From: Chlorophyllum brunneum
Taxonomy: Eukaryota; Basidiomycota; Agaricomycetes; Agaricales; Agaricaceae
DNA: 64,000 nucleotides
Direction of reading: 5' to 3'
NCBI GenBank assembly: GCA_963576785.1
Contig: OY756141.1
Coordinates: forward strand, 930,001 to 994,000
Under the pieces are notes generated by a model. It did not search any database and had not been told where the DNA came from. It was given only the letters and a program-made list of their open reading frames with translations. Of this stretch, positions 23,244 through 34,761 are shown in pieces; within the stretch, counting starts at the first letter, position 1; every line of letters begins with the position of its first letter. The position numbers were made by a program, and so were the translations under genes.

Positions 23244-23493
23244 TGAGGCTGGATAACCACAATGCACACGAGATGGTAGAAGACCAAGGTGTCGCGCTGC
23301 TGCCGCTGCACATGAACACAGTCAACAAACAGGCGAAAACAGAGACCGGGTGGCCAAGTGGCAACATTTCGATACGAGTACATTAGCGGAAAAAATAAGT
23401 GACCATATAAATGTACAATATGCCTTCGTGTCTAACTCTACTGCGAACGTAAGAAAGCAACCCGAGATGGATATATGCATCAGGAAAGAGCTA

Positions 23494-25470
23494 TTAATTA
23501 GATTTCCAGGTATTGTGGAGTCCTACTGTATCATCGGAAGCATTGGAAGCATTGGTCTGTGTGTTGTTTTCTGTGGGGTGCCCGTTCGGATACTCACTGT
23601 CACTCTTGGTTTGAACCATGTCGATGTTTAGATTGAGCTTCACTCGGTTACTGTCGGCACGCAAACCCTCGATGTGCTGGAGGTATCCTTCGTCCACTCC
23701 GCCGGTGATGTACTCGCCAGTGAAAACAGAACAATCAAAGGCTTGGATATCGGTGTTGAGTTGCCGAACGGATTCAACGAGGTCGGGAAGGCTTTGGAAG
23801 ATAACGAGGTCTGCACCAATGGCGTTGGCAATCTCCGTTTCGTCACGACCATAGGCAACAAGTTCTTTGCGAGATGGCATGTCAATACCGTAAACATTTG
23901 GGTATCTAGATGGTGTGGCGGTGTAAGTCGGCGTCTGGTTTTTGTCGGGAATCATACGAACCGGATAGGCGGTGCGCAACTAGCGACAATAACCTTCTTC
24001 GCACCAACATCCTTCGCCATTTGGACAATCTCCTTCGAAGTCGTACCTCGGACGATGGAGTCTGCAGCTCATTAGCACCTGTTAATATATAGTTTCGTGT
24101 GCCCACCGTCAACGAGTAAGACATTTTTGTCAGCAAATTCAAGTGCCATAGCATTGAGCTTTTTGCGAACGTTCTTCCTCCTCATTTGTTGACCGGGCAT
24201 GATGAATGTTCGACCAACGTAACGATTCTTGATGAAGCCCTCGCGATAAGGCAACACGAGTTTTTGGGCAAGGTTGAGGGCGGCGACACGAGAAGTATCT
24301 GGGACCTGTTGCAACTCAGTACTAGCACTCTCAAGAGGCCTGTATAACACTTACAGGAATCACGACATCCACCGTCAGCTTATTATCCGCCAGTACGTGC
24401 TGTACCTTCTCCGCAAGCACATCTCCCATAGCCATCCGACTTCTGTAGACACTCACACCATCTATAACCGAGTCTGGTCTTGCGAAGTAGACAAACTCGA
24501 AAATATCTGGTGCAAAAATCGAGGGAGGTGCAACCTGCCGGCGCGAGACACCGTTCCGCGTGATAATTACAGCCTCGCCTAGATAAGAAGTGATAAGCAT
24601 ATACGAAAGAATGATAGCGGTAAATTTACCAGGTTTGACGTCTTGCCAATCGGTGAATCCACAAGCATCTGCCACAACACTTTCGCTTGCAAATAGATAA
24701 TCGAAGCCTTCACCACTCGAAGCTTTGCGCGAAGCCATTCCGACGGGTCTGATACCATTCGGATCACGAAATGCAATGATACCAAAGCCAGCAAGCATGG
24801 CCACACAGGCATATGCACCCTTGCATTGTGATACGACGCCGCCTATCGCGGTAAAGATGTCATCTTCATTGATACGGAACTTGCCTGTCTGTTGGAGATT
24901 GTCGGCGAATATGTTAAGAAGGAGCTCAGAATCAGATGCGGTGTTGATATGCCGATGGGCAACTTGATCCATGAGTTGCATGAGGGAGGGGGTGTTGATG
25001 AGATTACCGTTCTACAAGGTACCATTAGCTTGGGAGAAAACAATAGATGTGATTAGAGCTTGCGTGGGCAAAGACAATTCCATAGGGCGAGTTGACGTAG
25101 AATGGCTGGGCTTCAGCATTGTTAAAACTTCCAGCAGTGGGGTATCGGACTAGGAACAATGAGCACAGTAGGTTTTTGCTTTATCAAAAGTACTGACCAT
25201 GTCCAACGCCCATACCACCAATCAGCCTGGAGATGGAACTAGCATCAAAGACATCTCGGACCATTCCGTTGGCTTTACACTGATAGAAACGACCCTTGGG
25301 ACCACAGGTGATAATCCCGCATGCATCTTGACCGCGGTGCTGGAGGAGGGAAAGACCCTCGGCAATTTCTGGGGCAGCATCGACGGCGGGGTCGTGGAGG
25401 AGAAGACCAAGGATGCCACACACTGTCTGTTGAGTGAGAAAGGGTCAGAGCGGACAGGGAGCGACGCACT
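23494..25470 (-). CDS. ADE4: Amidophosphoribosyltransferase, first step of purine synthesis
   Basis: The enzyme converts PRPP and glutamine to 5-phosphoribosylamine. The N-terminal glutaminase begins [10 protein letters not shown] with the nucleophile Cys right after the initiator Met, and continues [13 protein letters not shown] and [15 protein letters not shown]. The PRPP-binding segment lies around 24000-24170 ([11 protein letters not shown]). The C-terminus is a variable acidic/Asn-rich tail ending in TWKSN. The genomic codon before the Cys codon is GTG, not ATG. A 47-base intron at 25423-25469 (GTGCGT donor, ACAG acceptor) would join an A at 25470 to TG at 25422-25421 and build the start ATG. 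A second intron at 25012-25063 has a GC donor (GCAAGC) and joins IVFAH to NGNLINTP. Neighbouring SAM synthetase is on the same strand. Confidence 0.93.
25012..25063 (-). other. GC-AG intron in ADE4
   Basis: Donor CAC|GCAAGC, acceptor TTGTAG, 52 bases. The join gives FAHNGNLINT, the expected conserved text of amidophosphoribosyltransferases. No GT donor nearby keeps that text. Confidence 0.75.
25423..25469 (-). other. Intron splitting the ADE4 start codon
   Basis: 47 bases with GTGCGT donor and ACAG acceptor. Joining A (25470) to TG (25422-25421) makes ATG directly before the nucleophile Cys codon, where the genome otherwise reads GTG. Confidence 0.65.
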
Positions 25471-25835
25471 GGGTCAGAGGGGCTGGGGAGGAGAGGGAGA
25501 TGGTGGTGGAGAAAGCATTCCAAAATTTAGCCACAATCGCCCCGAATCGGCAACCAGAAATCAGTGCACATCCGCTTTCGGATTTCCTCCCGATTTCAAG
25601 CCATAGGCATTCCTGCGGTTGAACGCGGTCTATTCAGCTAATTACGGACTATATAACACGGCTAGTCTACATTCCACAATAGAGGGCGGGGTACGGCATA
25701 AAGAGGCGTGAGTGGTATCATGAGATCAGTAAGATGCGATGACGATGATGGAAGGATGAACTTCCGATGCTAGACAACAAACGACAGCCAGTAAAGATGA
25801 GGTATTACATTAAGGTCCAGTCAGCCAAGAACAAC
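25471..25835. other. Intergenic region between ADE4 start and SAM synthetase stop
   Basis: Expected to contain the ADE4 leader and promoter and the 3' end of the SAM synthetase gene. No gene is seen. Confidence 0.5.
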
Positions 25836-27293
25836 TCAGAGCTTGAGTTGCTTGGGCTTCTCCCAAGTATAATCGGGGTTGCCAAAGTGGCCGTATGACG
25901 CAGTCTTGAGGTACTGGGGCTTTTGGAGGTCGAGCTCACGAACTACGAGTATCATAAGCTTCAACCCAACCAGGCACATATCAAGCAACGCACCAATGAT
26001 ACCGGGTCGGAGATCCCAGTTCTTGCGGATAATATGGACAAGCTCCTCATCGGACTTCTTTCCAGTACCATAGGTATCGACGTGGATCGACAAGGGCTCA
26101 GCGACACCAATGGCGTACGAGAGCTGGACAAGTGCACGGCGAGCAAGACCAGCAGCAACAAGAGACTTCGCTATAAGCGGAATATCAGAACTTGTCTTCC
26201 GGATCAAATGCAGCCGAACATACCAATCCACCGTGCTGTGTAAGCAGCAGAACGGTCGACCTTGGAGAAGTCCTTGCCAGAGAAGGCACCTCCACCATGG
26301 GCACCCCAGCCTCCGTATGTATCAACAATGATCTTGCGTCCAGTGAGACCAGCATCACCCTGAGGACCACCAATGACGAAGCGGCCAGAAGGTTGGATCT
26401 GTGAACCATCAAACGTCAACATTTAATTGCAATCAAATAGAAGATGACACATGCGTGATAGATGGTCCGGTCATCCAGAAGGTGGGCCGGGATAACCTTC
26501 TTAATGATTTTTTCCTTGATCTCGCTACGGAGTTCTTCAGTGGATATCTCCTCAGCATGCTGAGTGGAAATGACAATGGTATCAACACGGAGGGGAACGG
26601 TAGCACCGCCGTCCTTCTTGTACTCGATGGTGACCTGTGTTTTCGAGTCCGGTCGGAGCCAAGCAAGCTCACCGCTGCGACGAGCAGCTGCCATAGCAGC
26701 ATTGAGCTTATGCGCAAGCATAATCGTCAGGGGCATGTACTCCTCAGTCTCGTCGGTGGCATAACCGAACATGATACCCTGATCACCAGCACCATGGTTC
26801 TCAAGCGAGCCGTGATCCAATCCCTGCGCAATGTCGGGGGATTGTTGCTCAATGGCAACGAGAATGTTGCAGGTCTTGTAGTCGAAGCCCTTCTCCGAGT
26901 CGTCGTAGCCAATCTTTTTGATGGTCTCTCGAATGACCTTTTGGTAGTCGAGCCTGGCCTTGGTAGTAATCTCACCAAAGACCATGATCATACCAGTCTT
27001 CGAGGCAGTCTCACAAGCGACCTTTGAGAAAGGGTCCTCGGCTAAGCAGGCATCGAGCTGGGATTGGAATGGATACCGTCAGCGTCGACTATTCGCTTCA
27101 AGACACGAAACCCAACACTCACAATGGCATCCGAAACCTGGTCGCAGATTTTATCTGATCACAATCAATTTCTCCGCTACGCGTCGCGAGATGCAGAAGA
27201 CATACCAGGGTGGCCTTCGCCAACGGATTCCGAGGTGAACAGAAAGTGACCAGATGCCAGGCCAGCGTGGACAGCAGAACCGTTAGCAGACAT
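25836..27293 (-). CDS. SAM2: S-adenosylmethionine synthetase
   Basis: The enzyme makes S-adenosylmethionine from methionine and ATP in the cytosol. The N-terminal exon starts [20 protein letters not shown] with SVGEGHPD, the methionine/ATP loop, split by an intron before [11 protein letters not shown]. Later come [27 protein letters not shown] (ATP loop), [17 protein letters not shown], and [18 protein letters not shown] (P-loop-like motif). The C-terminus is [19 protein letters not shown]. The whole family pattern is present with no missing block, so it should be active. Six or seven short introns occur. The symbol is by analogy with yeast, where two near-identical genes exist, and only one copy is seen here. 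Confidence 0.96.
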
Positions 27294-27591
27294 TGTGGGT
27301 TTGTAAGGTAGGGTGAGAAAGGTGGGTAGGATCGTGGAGGCAGACTCTGAAATTTATAAATTTATGGATGTCCTATTGCTTAGTCAGCACCAATCAGGAG
27401 GATTATCACGCCATCCGCGGTTTCTTTTTCTCAAGCGCGTTATGGTCTCACTATACATAACGCAATGGAGGGTTGATAGCGTCTACTAGCGGGGCAATGT
27501 GTTGAGTTGTGTAAAAAATTAAAGGGTGGTTTAACGGCATCGGTCCGCATTATGAACGCCGCATCAGCCCGAGTCTATGCTCAACGACTAA

Positions 27592-30522
27592 TTACAGTGG
27601 ACCAACACCCAGAGGGTCCGTTCCCCCCGATTTTTGAGGTGAATCGTTTGTAGGCCGAGTTACGCGCTCCTCTCGTCTTGTCGGTGGTGCCGTCATCCGA
27701 GGTAGGGGCGTAGCAACAGTGGGGTCAAGCGGTAGCGAGCTAGACGGACCAACGGAGTGGGTTGGTAGGGTTTGGTGTGATGCTGGAGCGGTACCCCAAG
27801 GGTTCTCGTCCCACGGCGAAGTTGAGGCACCGGTATTCTGCCCCTCTGATGCCCATGGATTAGTGTTGGCAGACGCGGACGAGAAGGACGAAGTGATATG
27901 AGATGCAGAAGGCCTTGATGATGGCGTTGACTCCTCTCCCCATGTACTGAGCATCTCACGACCATGCAATTCAGCCGTCCTTGCCGAAGGCTCGTCCTCA
28001 TTCCCGCCAACCCGCTTGCTTAGATCCTTTGCTACTCCAGTATATGCCCCTTGAACTGCAGAGAAAGCGGTGGAGGCATTGGACGAAAGCCTCCCCCAAA
28101 CAGACTTAACCCCAGTTCCTGCACCAGTCAGAAAATCGGGCGGTTTCGTCCGGCCACGCTGCTGCTGCGAAGTTTGGGACGATGAGAACCAGTCAGGGAC
28201 CATGGATGTCAAGGAAGGCGGGGGAGATAGAGAATACGTATTTGCACCTGGTGATGGTATCGGCAATGAGGCCGATGACTCTTTGCAGCCGCCGCCGACA
28301 GCAGAGGGGGAAGGGGTTCGGGCCAGGGGTGTATTGGTGCCAAGCGACTGTGGAGGGGACACAGTAACACGAGCAGGTGAAAGGTTTGGTGAAGGGGGTA
28401 AAGGAACATTTGAAGGAGCTTCTGTGCGAGAAAGACCAGGATCATCCTCCGCATTCTCGATAGGCCCAATCAACTCTACAGATCGCGACGGTGTTGGCAT
28501 TATCCTCCCGTTCATTTCCTCGTCCGCTCGCCCATAAAGCTCATTCCAGAACCGAACATCCCTCGGGTTAGGAAAGAGAACACCCATATCAGCGCCTGGA
28601 GCACGATTAGTGGGATCGTTAAGGGAAGGATCATAGTCCGGGTTTTTATTCTTCGCCATTTCGGCCGGAGAGTTGAAGAAATCCCAAGCGCTAATCGTCC
28701 TTTCGCAGGGCGGTAATTCATGACCAGCTTCACTCCTCCTCTCTTTCTCGTTATTGAACAAGAATGTCCCAAACTGGCATGAATACAGATGATAGTAGAT
28801 TTGTCGAAGGAAGCGTTCATTGAATTCGAACCTTGTGGGAAATTGCCTCTGGACTTGCCGCACAGATTCAAGGAATTGGTGAAATACTGGGCTCGTTTCC
28901 TTGATATGGTGTTGGGACGCGAAGCGGTTTTGGACCGACGCCAAAAACGCTTGTGCAGCATCCGCTCCACTGCCTGATGCCTGATTCTCTGTTGGAGATA
29001 TAAAAAATTTCTCTGAGGAGAGATGTCCACATCTGTCAAGGAACTTGTGGCCGTACGAGAGCCAGTCTTTCTCAATCAGGATCTCGAAACCACGAATGGT
29101 GCGATAAAAGGGATCGAGACATAACTGGGATAGCGAAGACAACTGAGATGTCCTATCCCAACCGTCGGAACAGTGAATGAGGACGTGGGATGAGTTAACA
29201 TGGACGTTTCGAGCTATCAGGACTGTGCCTTCCATAATTGCTTGTATGTGTCGCAACCAGCCCGATCGTCGTAGTGCTTGCCTGTCCAACACCGAAATTC
29301 CAGAAACTTGACCAGACAGATCATTGTTGATGCTCGCAAGCATGGCATCCGCCTCGCGCAGAGACTCAACCACTTTGGCCAGTGACTCACGCATGGCGTG
29401 TATATGGTCAATTCCAAGGTAGGCCTTTTTCGCATCCTTATAGTGGTCCATGTTCTCCGTCCCGGCACCCTTGGCAGTATTTGCCACAGCATTTGTCGTA
29501 GGTCGCGCGTCAATAATGAGATTTGTCGCAGTAGCTCCATACACGAGGCCACTCGATGCACGAGTTTCAGGAGAGACGTGCGTTTGAAATATGGCCTCGA
29601 TAAGCTTCTCATCCTGAATTGACCGATTTTGGGTGAGACCAACCATGGGCTGACTGGAACGCGTTATGCTTCCCTACAAGCTGCTATTAGCATGCAAAGT
29701 ACTCGTTCAAGGTGAAAAACGCACGTAATTCGCCCAATGCAAGTATGTCAATACTGGTATCCTACATTTACTCCGGTATTTTGAGGCATACTGTAGGGTG
29801 GTATCGCTGATCCTGGTCGGAACAACCAGCCTAGCTGGGTATGTCGGACAAAACTGAACCATGTTAGGGGTCATTGATATCCTTTCCATAGGAAGCCGAA
29901 ACAACTCACAGTATAGTCCTTGTTGATGTCCGTGAACCTCCAGGTTTTCGTCCTTGTACCCAGGCCCATCCTCCCAAACTCATCTCTAGGGGAATATATC
30001 GACCACCCATCATTGGTAGGCAACGGTGGGTTTGGTCTATAGAAGAAAGCGTATAGCTGTGTGGCCGAAACTCAGGATTCGGTCAGACTAAGCTAATTAA
30101 TGTGATGAGGTAGATCAACGTACTCGTAACCGTTAACTCTTTCACACTCTCAAAAACGTCCGACGCGCTTTCTTCTTTTGGGAACGATAGCGTGAATATT
30201 TCAAATGTGCGGGTATGAAAGCCCAGGGGCGACTGTCCGTTCAAAGTTTGCGGAAGCCGATTCACTAAGGAGATCAACGGGTAGGGTACCTATACCCAAT
30301 GATTAGTTGAACACCGTCCGGAGCCTATGTTTAACTTACCCACATCTCCTCAAGTTTGTCGTCATCGTAATGGAATATGAGATGGTGTGCTGTAAGATGC
30401 ACAGTTCCCTTTGATGTTACCCCTGCCTTTGTTATTCCAACGTCTTCCACCTGATCCTAACCGTCGGCCATGGTCCAGAAACCTCGAAATACACGTACCT
30501 TTGGTACCCTTATAGCGTCCAT
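27592..30522 (-). CDS. YMR1: Myotubularin-type phosphoinositide 3-phosphatase
   Basis: It removes the 3-phosphate of PI3P and PI(3,5)P2 on endosomes and vacuoles (family knowledge). A short first exon MDAIRVPK joins to a GRAM/PH-like domain (GTVHLTAHHLIFHYDDDKLEEMW, read as separate short parts across 30350-30470). The phosphatase part carries the signature HCSDGWDRTSQL with Cys and Arg of the CX5R site, followed by RGFEILIEKDWLSYGHKF and CQFGTFLFNN, the usual order in this family. After the domain there is a long Ser/Pro/Thr-rich tail of about 300 residues with no recognised domain. The start at 30522 is the first ATG before a good GTACGT donor. The gene is on the same strand as SAM synthetase and likely independent. 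Confidence 0.9.
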
Positions 30523-30999
30523 CTTGGTCTATGGTCCTCGAAGCTGATCAAAGGGAGTAAAGGCTGCTTCTATGAGTGTTATCCGGAAAAGTATTGTATC
30601 ATGGCATCCTTTGTTACTGTTTGTGATTAGCCACATTGGCCGCAGCTGATAGGGGCTCATGTTGCAGGCCGCAATAAATATCCGGAATGATCAAGGCAGG
30701 CCAATGAATGCCCAGATTGTATAACTACTGGAGTAATATTTACACAATCAGCCGCGGTTTTCATCATACAACGACGGCAAGAATAGTAGTACATACACCA
30801 ACGCAGTATAAAAGGCACAAACGCAGCTATTCTCGGTGTTGGTGGAAGATCAGACGAAACAGAAGAAGGCACGAGATATCATTGCAAACCAGTACAACTG
30901 TTACGCCAATACAATAAGCTACATGATTCCTAGAACGGGTCCATCTCTACTATCAGCGTTCTCCTGATGATCACCACCCCTTCACACAATTACAACAAT
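30523..30999. other. Intergenic region between myotubularin start and cupredoxin stop
   Basis: No gene seen. Likely myotubularin promoter and cupredoxin 3' region. Confidence 0.45.
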
Positions 31000-31866
31000 C
31001 TAAAGCATGAAGCCCGCAACGGCCGCGATCAAGCTCACGATGCTCACAGCACCGGCAGAGCTCAACCCACTCATGACAACAGCGCTATTGGGGGTTGTGG
31101 TCGTGCTGGCGGCAGGTTGCGCAGACCCAGATGTGGTGGCCCCTGTATTCACCGTTGAAAAACCATTGCCTGATGGAGGACTGACGCCTCCGCCAGCCTG
31201 TGTGGGCAAGCTAGTGGGTGCGGGAACGACTCCTGAAGCTCCTGTGGCACCAGCGCTACCGGATGTCCCTGTGCCAGCATTACCCATAGCATTAGCCTGA
31301 AAGATATCATTAGCTCATAATCATTGAGAGGTGCGTAAAATAAAATCAGCATACCTGGAAAGCATTGAAGGACTTATCAGCGGTGGGGTTAACAGCGAAG
31401 ACCATACCCGCTTTGCAATGGGGAGAAGGGTTGGTCTGTGCACAGAAGAACCACAGAGGTGTGCTGGCATTGTTGACAGTGAAACTCCATGAAGGGTGGC
31501 TAGTTGCGTCGGCGGCAACAAGTTGGAAGCCAGAGTCAATGCCACTGGGTGCTTGAGTACATGGGTCGCCGAAGGTGGATTGTGTGACCGAATGGTTCTT
31601 TGAGGTGCTGCGTAGGGTGCAATTTAGTGTTGGGGGTTGGCATGCATGGACAGGACACATACAACTCGAAGTGAATAGTGTCACCATTGCTAGCGGTCAC
31701 CGAAGTAGGTTGGAATACCAGCTGTAGAAATCATAAATAATCAGTCCTCCTCTTATGATTTTAGAAAAAGGCTTACCTCGTTGCCGGCACCAACGAGGAC
31801 GTTGATATCTGCCGCGTAAGCAACAAGGGCAGAAGCGAGAACGAAAGTAACAGTAGAGAACATCAT
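31000..31866 (-). CDS. Secreted cupredoxin-like protein, probably GPI-anchored
   Basis: The start at 31866 gives a signal peptide (MMFSTVTFVLASALVAYA), followed by the copper-binding beta barrel. The type-1 copper ligands look complete: His in KNHSVTQS, Cys in LWFFCAQTN, His in SPHCKAG and Met in AGMVFAVN. Introns sit after GNE, inside an FF pair before TSKNHS, and after FNAFQ. A Gly/Ser/Thr-rich linker of about 70 residues ends in a hydrophobic tail (VSIVSLIAAVAGFML), as expected for a GPI signal. The protein belongs to the fungal 'extracellular serine-rich' cupredoxins, whose roles are mostly unknown; they may act in cell-wall redox or copper binding. The missing substrate pocket of multicopper oxidases argues against an oxidase. 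Confidence 0.85.
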
Positions 31867-32687
31867 GTTTTCAAGCGAAAAAGGTAGAAAAATCAAGGAA
31901 TTAATCTATGAAGGTATTGGCGCTCTGTGCCTGTTCTCGAGCCTAGCTCGTCAAGAAGGGGAAAGGGAAGAAGAGGAAGGGATGAGCAAACCATAGCAGC
32001 CAGACACATATTTATATGCTCACCCTGCTCGTCAAGGAAAAAATCAGAAAGATGGGGAAGATGGAAGGCAGTTCAATCCCAATCAACACATGTGCCTGTT
32101 TTAAACCAGACCTCCCAACTGAATCTAAAAATAGCCTGGGGGTATCCATAACAACACATACAAATCTGAGAACGAAATCTCTATTTAGGGGTTTGTTGTA
32201 ACGCCGCAATCCGTCAACCGTTGGCTGCTGTATCGTGACTGTTCTCGATTGATTGATGCGGGATGGGGGTTTGTGATCGTGACACAGGATGTATTATCTA
32301 TTCGTTTACACCTGGCATTGACAATGTGGGTAAGGGGCTACTGATCAATGTTCAAAACGTTTAACACCCGTGGATGTGGCAGCGGGCGCAAATCGGTGCA
32401 ACACTGGACCAGACACCGCGAGGGACGATGCATACCACGCCAACGGTGACCGCGAGAACAAGAACACCATCTTTCAGAGCAGCTCAGCTAGATGAGGGGT
32501 TCATTAATATCCTGGACTTCCACAGCGACAGGATGATTGGTGAGTCCGGAGACGAGGGTGCAACGAACCGGCAACTGCCGACCCGACCTCCTAGTTTCGA
32601 TCAGTCAGCGAGGTCCAGTCTGCATTCCCGGCCGTCGAACTTGCATCACAGTTGGAAAAGACAAAAGACTCACAGCAACAACAAGAA
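31867..32687. promoter_or_regulatory. Divergent intergenic region, cupredoxin (-) and thioredoxin (+)
   Basis: About 820 bases between two genes pointing away from each other. A short frame at 32374-32691 exists but has no protein-like features. No known element was recognised. Confidence 0.45.
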
Positions 32688-33453
32688 ATGACACTGCTTC
32701 GTGCTACTTTAAACACTTTCGGAATCCCTGCGCGGTCCGTTGGAAAGGGAACAAGATCAACACTCCAGTCGTTCCACTCCTCTTGTCCCACTGCTGCAGT
32801 ATACTCCAAAGCAGACAAAGAGGTTTGTCCGTCCTCTTGTTCCTGCTATATTACCATAAAACTCCTCCATTACCGTCATTCCGGAACTGACAATTAATCA
32901 ATCCAGTAGACTGTCAACAAAGTACTCAAAGAATCACAAGGCCGCGTAGTCCTAGTGGATTTCTACGCCGAGTGGGTTCCTTCTTTTGACGGTATCCATT
33001 CTCGCAAGCTGACCTCCCGTATTTCACAGTTGGTGCCAACCATGCCGCATATTCTCCCCCATTCTTGAGAAATATGCCGCCGAACCCAATATCTCTGCCA
33101 ACGGTGCACCACTTGACCTCGTCAAAGTTGATACTGAAACGGATGATGGTCAGCATTTAGCTATCAAACACAAGGTACAGGCCCCCTCTCGTTTCTCGGC
33201 CAACCGAAGTTCTCATGGTCTCATTCATCCATGCTTTCCATATCTGTCGAACTCCTGGCCCACGCTTTCCTCTACGTTTCACAACACTATCACCACCTGA
33301 CTCTTTACCTACACACCCGACCTCGCTACCTTGGCTGTGTTTCAGGTCCGTGCTCTGCCGACTGTGTTTGTGTACAAGGACGGCGAGCCTGTGACACAGT
33401 TTACCGGGGCAATACCCGAGGCACAGCTTAAGCAGTTCCTTGATAGTCTGTAG
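32688..33453 (+). CDS. Thioredoxin, probably mitochondrial, with a CQPC active site
   Basis: The start at 32688 gives an Arg/Ser/Thr-rich presequence without acidic residues for about 40 residues (MTLLRATLNTFGIPARSVGK), typical of mitochondrial import. The mature part begins TVNKVLKESQGRVVLVDFYA. The second intron has its donor after GCC-GA and joins through a single T to TGGTGC, giving ADWCQPCR rather than the usual WCGPC. The remainder has the cis-Pro motif ALPTVFVYKDGE and ends LKQFLDSL with the stop at 33451-33453. Length is about 149 residues, so one thioredoxin fold plus presequence. A third intron of about 170 bases is longer than its neighbours. The Gln change in the active site is seen in some mitochondrial and plant thioredoxins and may shift redox potential. 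Confidence 0.88.
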
Positions 33454-34134
33454 AAGAAGCAATCCGTTGCCTCACAATGGGGTTCTGGTGCCGCCATCAA
33501 TCAGATATATCATATTTGCACTGAAGAAACCCGAAAATCTTTAATCGTTGAATAACGAATATATGTTACATTGGAAAATATGAGAAGGGGTAGAAGAGGA
33601 ATATAGCCTATCATCCGAGCTCCAGGCGCCCAACATCCTCAAGGGACTACAGTTAAAATTCAGGTAGAAGGGGGAGAAGCATGAGGTATATTATGCATCG
33701 CCAACCAAACAATCGGCACTAGCACCTTCACGAGGTATTTGCAGGTGGGAGGGAGGAGAAAGAAAAAAAAGTTCCAGGAAAGATAAGAGCGCGAACCGAT
33801 AGCAAAAAGGAGCAAGAAAGAACGGAACATATGTGCAATCTGAATGAGTGAAAATCGTTCGTGATGTGGGTGAGCGAGAAGGGAGGGAACAGGATTTGCG
33901 CAAAAACATGGAGCCGAAAAGTGCCGAAGGCGCCCCACAAGCAACGACGAGTTGACGGGGAACTATATGGGTGGGCGTCTATGTGTATTATCTGGTTCCC
34001 TTTTAGTGGCCAGTGTGAGGGTGAGGGATGGGTGGTATGAAGGTGGGTGGTGACGGAAGTAAGGTGGGTGTTCGGTTGCGGAAAATTTGTTTGAAAGGAG
34101 GCGGGCGCGTAATGGAGATGTGGTCGCAGCAGAA
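33454..34134. other. Convergent intergenic region, thioredoxin and Ggamma copy 1
   Basis: Both neighbours end here, so it holds two 3' regions. A purine-rich block lies at about 33660-33900. Short frames have no recognisable product. Confidence 0.45.
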
Positions 34135-34524
34135 TCACTGGAGAGTACAGCACTTGAGGCCGCCTGCGCCCTGGTTGTTGTATGGGTCATCTGCCCGTCC
34201 CACGGGTCCCCACACGGATGGTACCTGGAAATGCAACGTGAATTCGCAGTTGAAAAAATTCGGGGATGATGTGACGGACAAGGTGATCTTTTGTCGTCTT
34301 GCAATACCGAATCAAACTGATAAACCAGATATGTGAGTAAAATGTAGTAGAGTCAAAGGATACGAGTGTGTGAGGGTGGCGGAGAGGGCAGCCTACCTGG
34401 CACTAGCCTCAGAGACCTTCAGTCTGGGTCTGGCGAGGTCTTCTTTGAGCCGTTGATTGTGCTCAAGAAGCCGACGGAGCTTGAGCTCGGACATGGATTG
34501 TCTGCCTCCACCGCGGGTGCTCAT
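34135..34524 (-). CDS. G-protein gamma subunit, copy 1
   Basis: Ggamma pairs with Gbeta at the plasma membrane and passes signals from receptors such as pheromone receptors. The start at 34524 gives [19 protein letters not shown], a coiled coil, then [21 protein letters not shown]. Intron one ends at TTATCAG and joins to [12 protein letters not shown]. Intron two (GTCCGT donor, TTCCAG acceptor) joins to [15 protein letters not shown]. The end is GGLKCCTLQ, so the last four residues CTLQ form a CaaX box with a neighbouring Cys for palmitoylation. The stop is at 34135-34137. Length is about 80 residues, usual for fungal Ggamma. The next copy lies upstream on the same strand with the same exon layout. 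Confidence 0.85.
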
Positions 34525-34761
34525 TATGGACGATGTTGTGGTTGTGAGAGGAAGTGGTGAGAATATGAGCGGCGCGGGGAGTTGTCAGAGTGTGACAGAG
34601 GGGAGTGCGTGTGAACCGACTTCCTTTCTGGGCTTACAACAGCCTCCGACTCCCACGCCTCATTCATTATCCGCGTGGTCACTCATCTATCAGTGATAGG
34701 ACTAGTCGGTTAGTATTGTATTCAAACGAGTGTGGTGGTATATAGAGCACTGGAGGTCAGT

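Noticed and set aside
32374..32691. Open frame upstream of thioredoxin
   Set aside because: Overlaps the thioredoxin start and leader and has no protein-like pattern.
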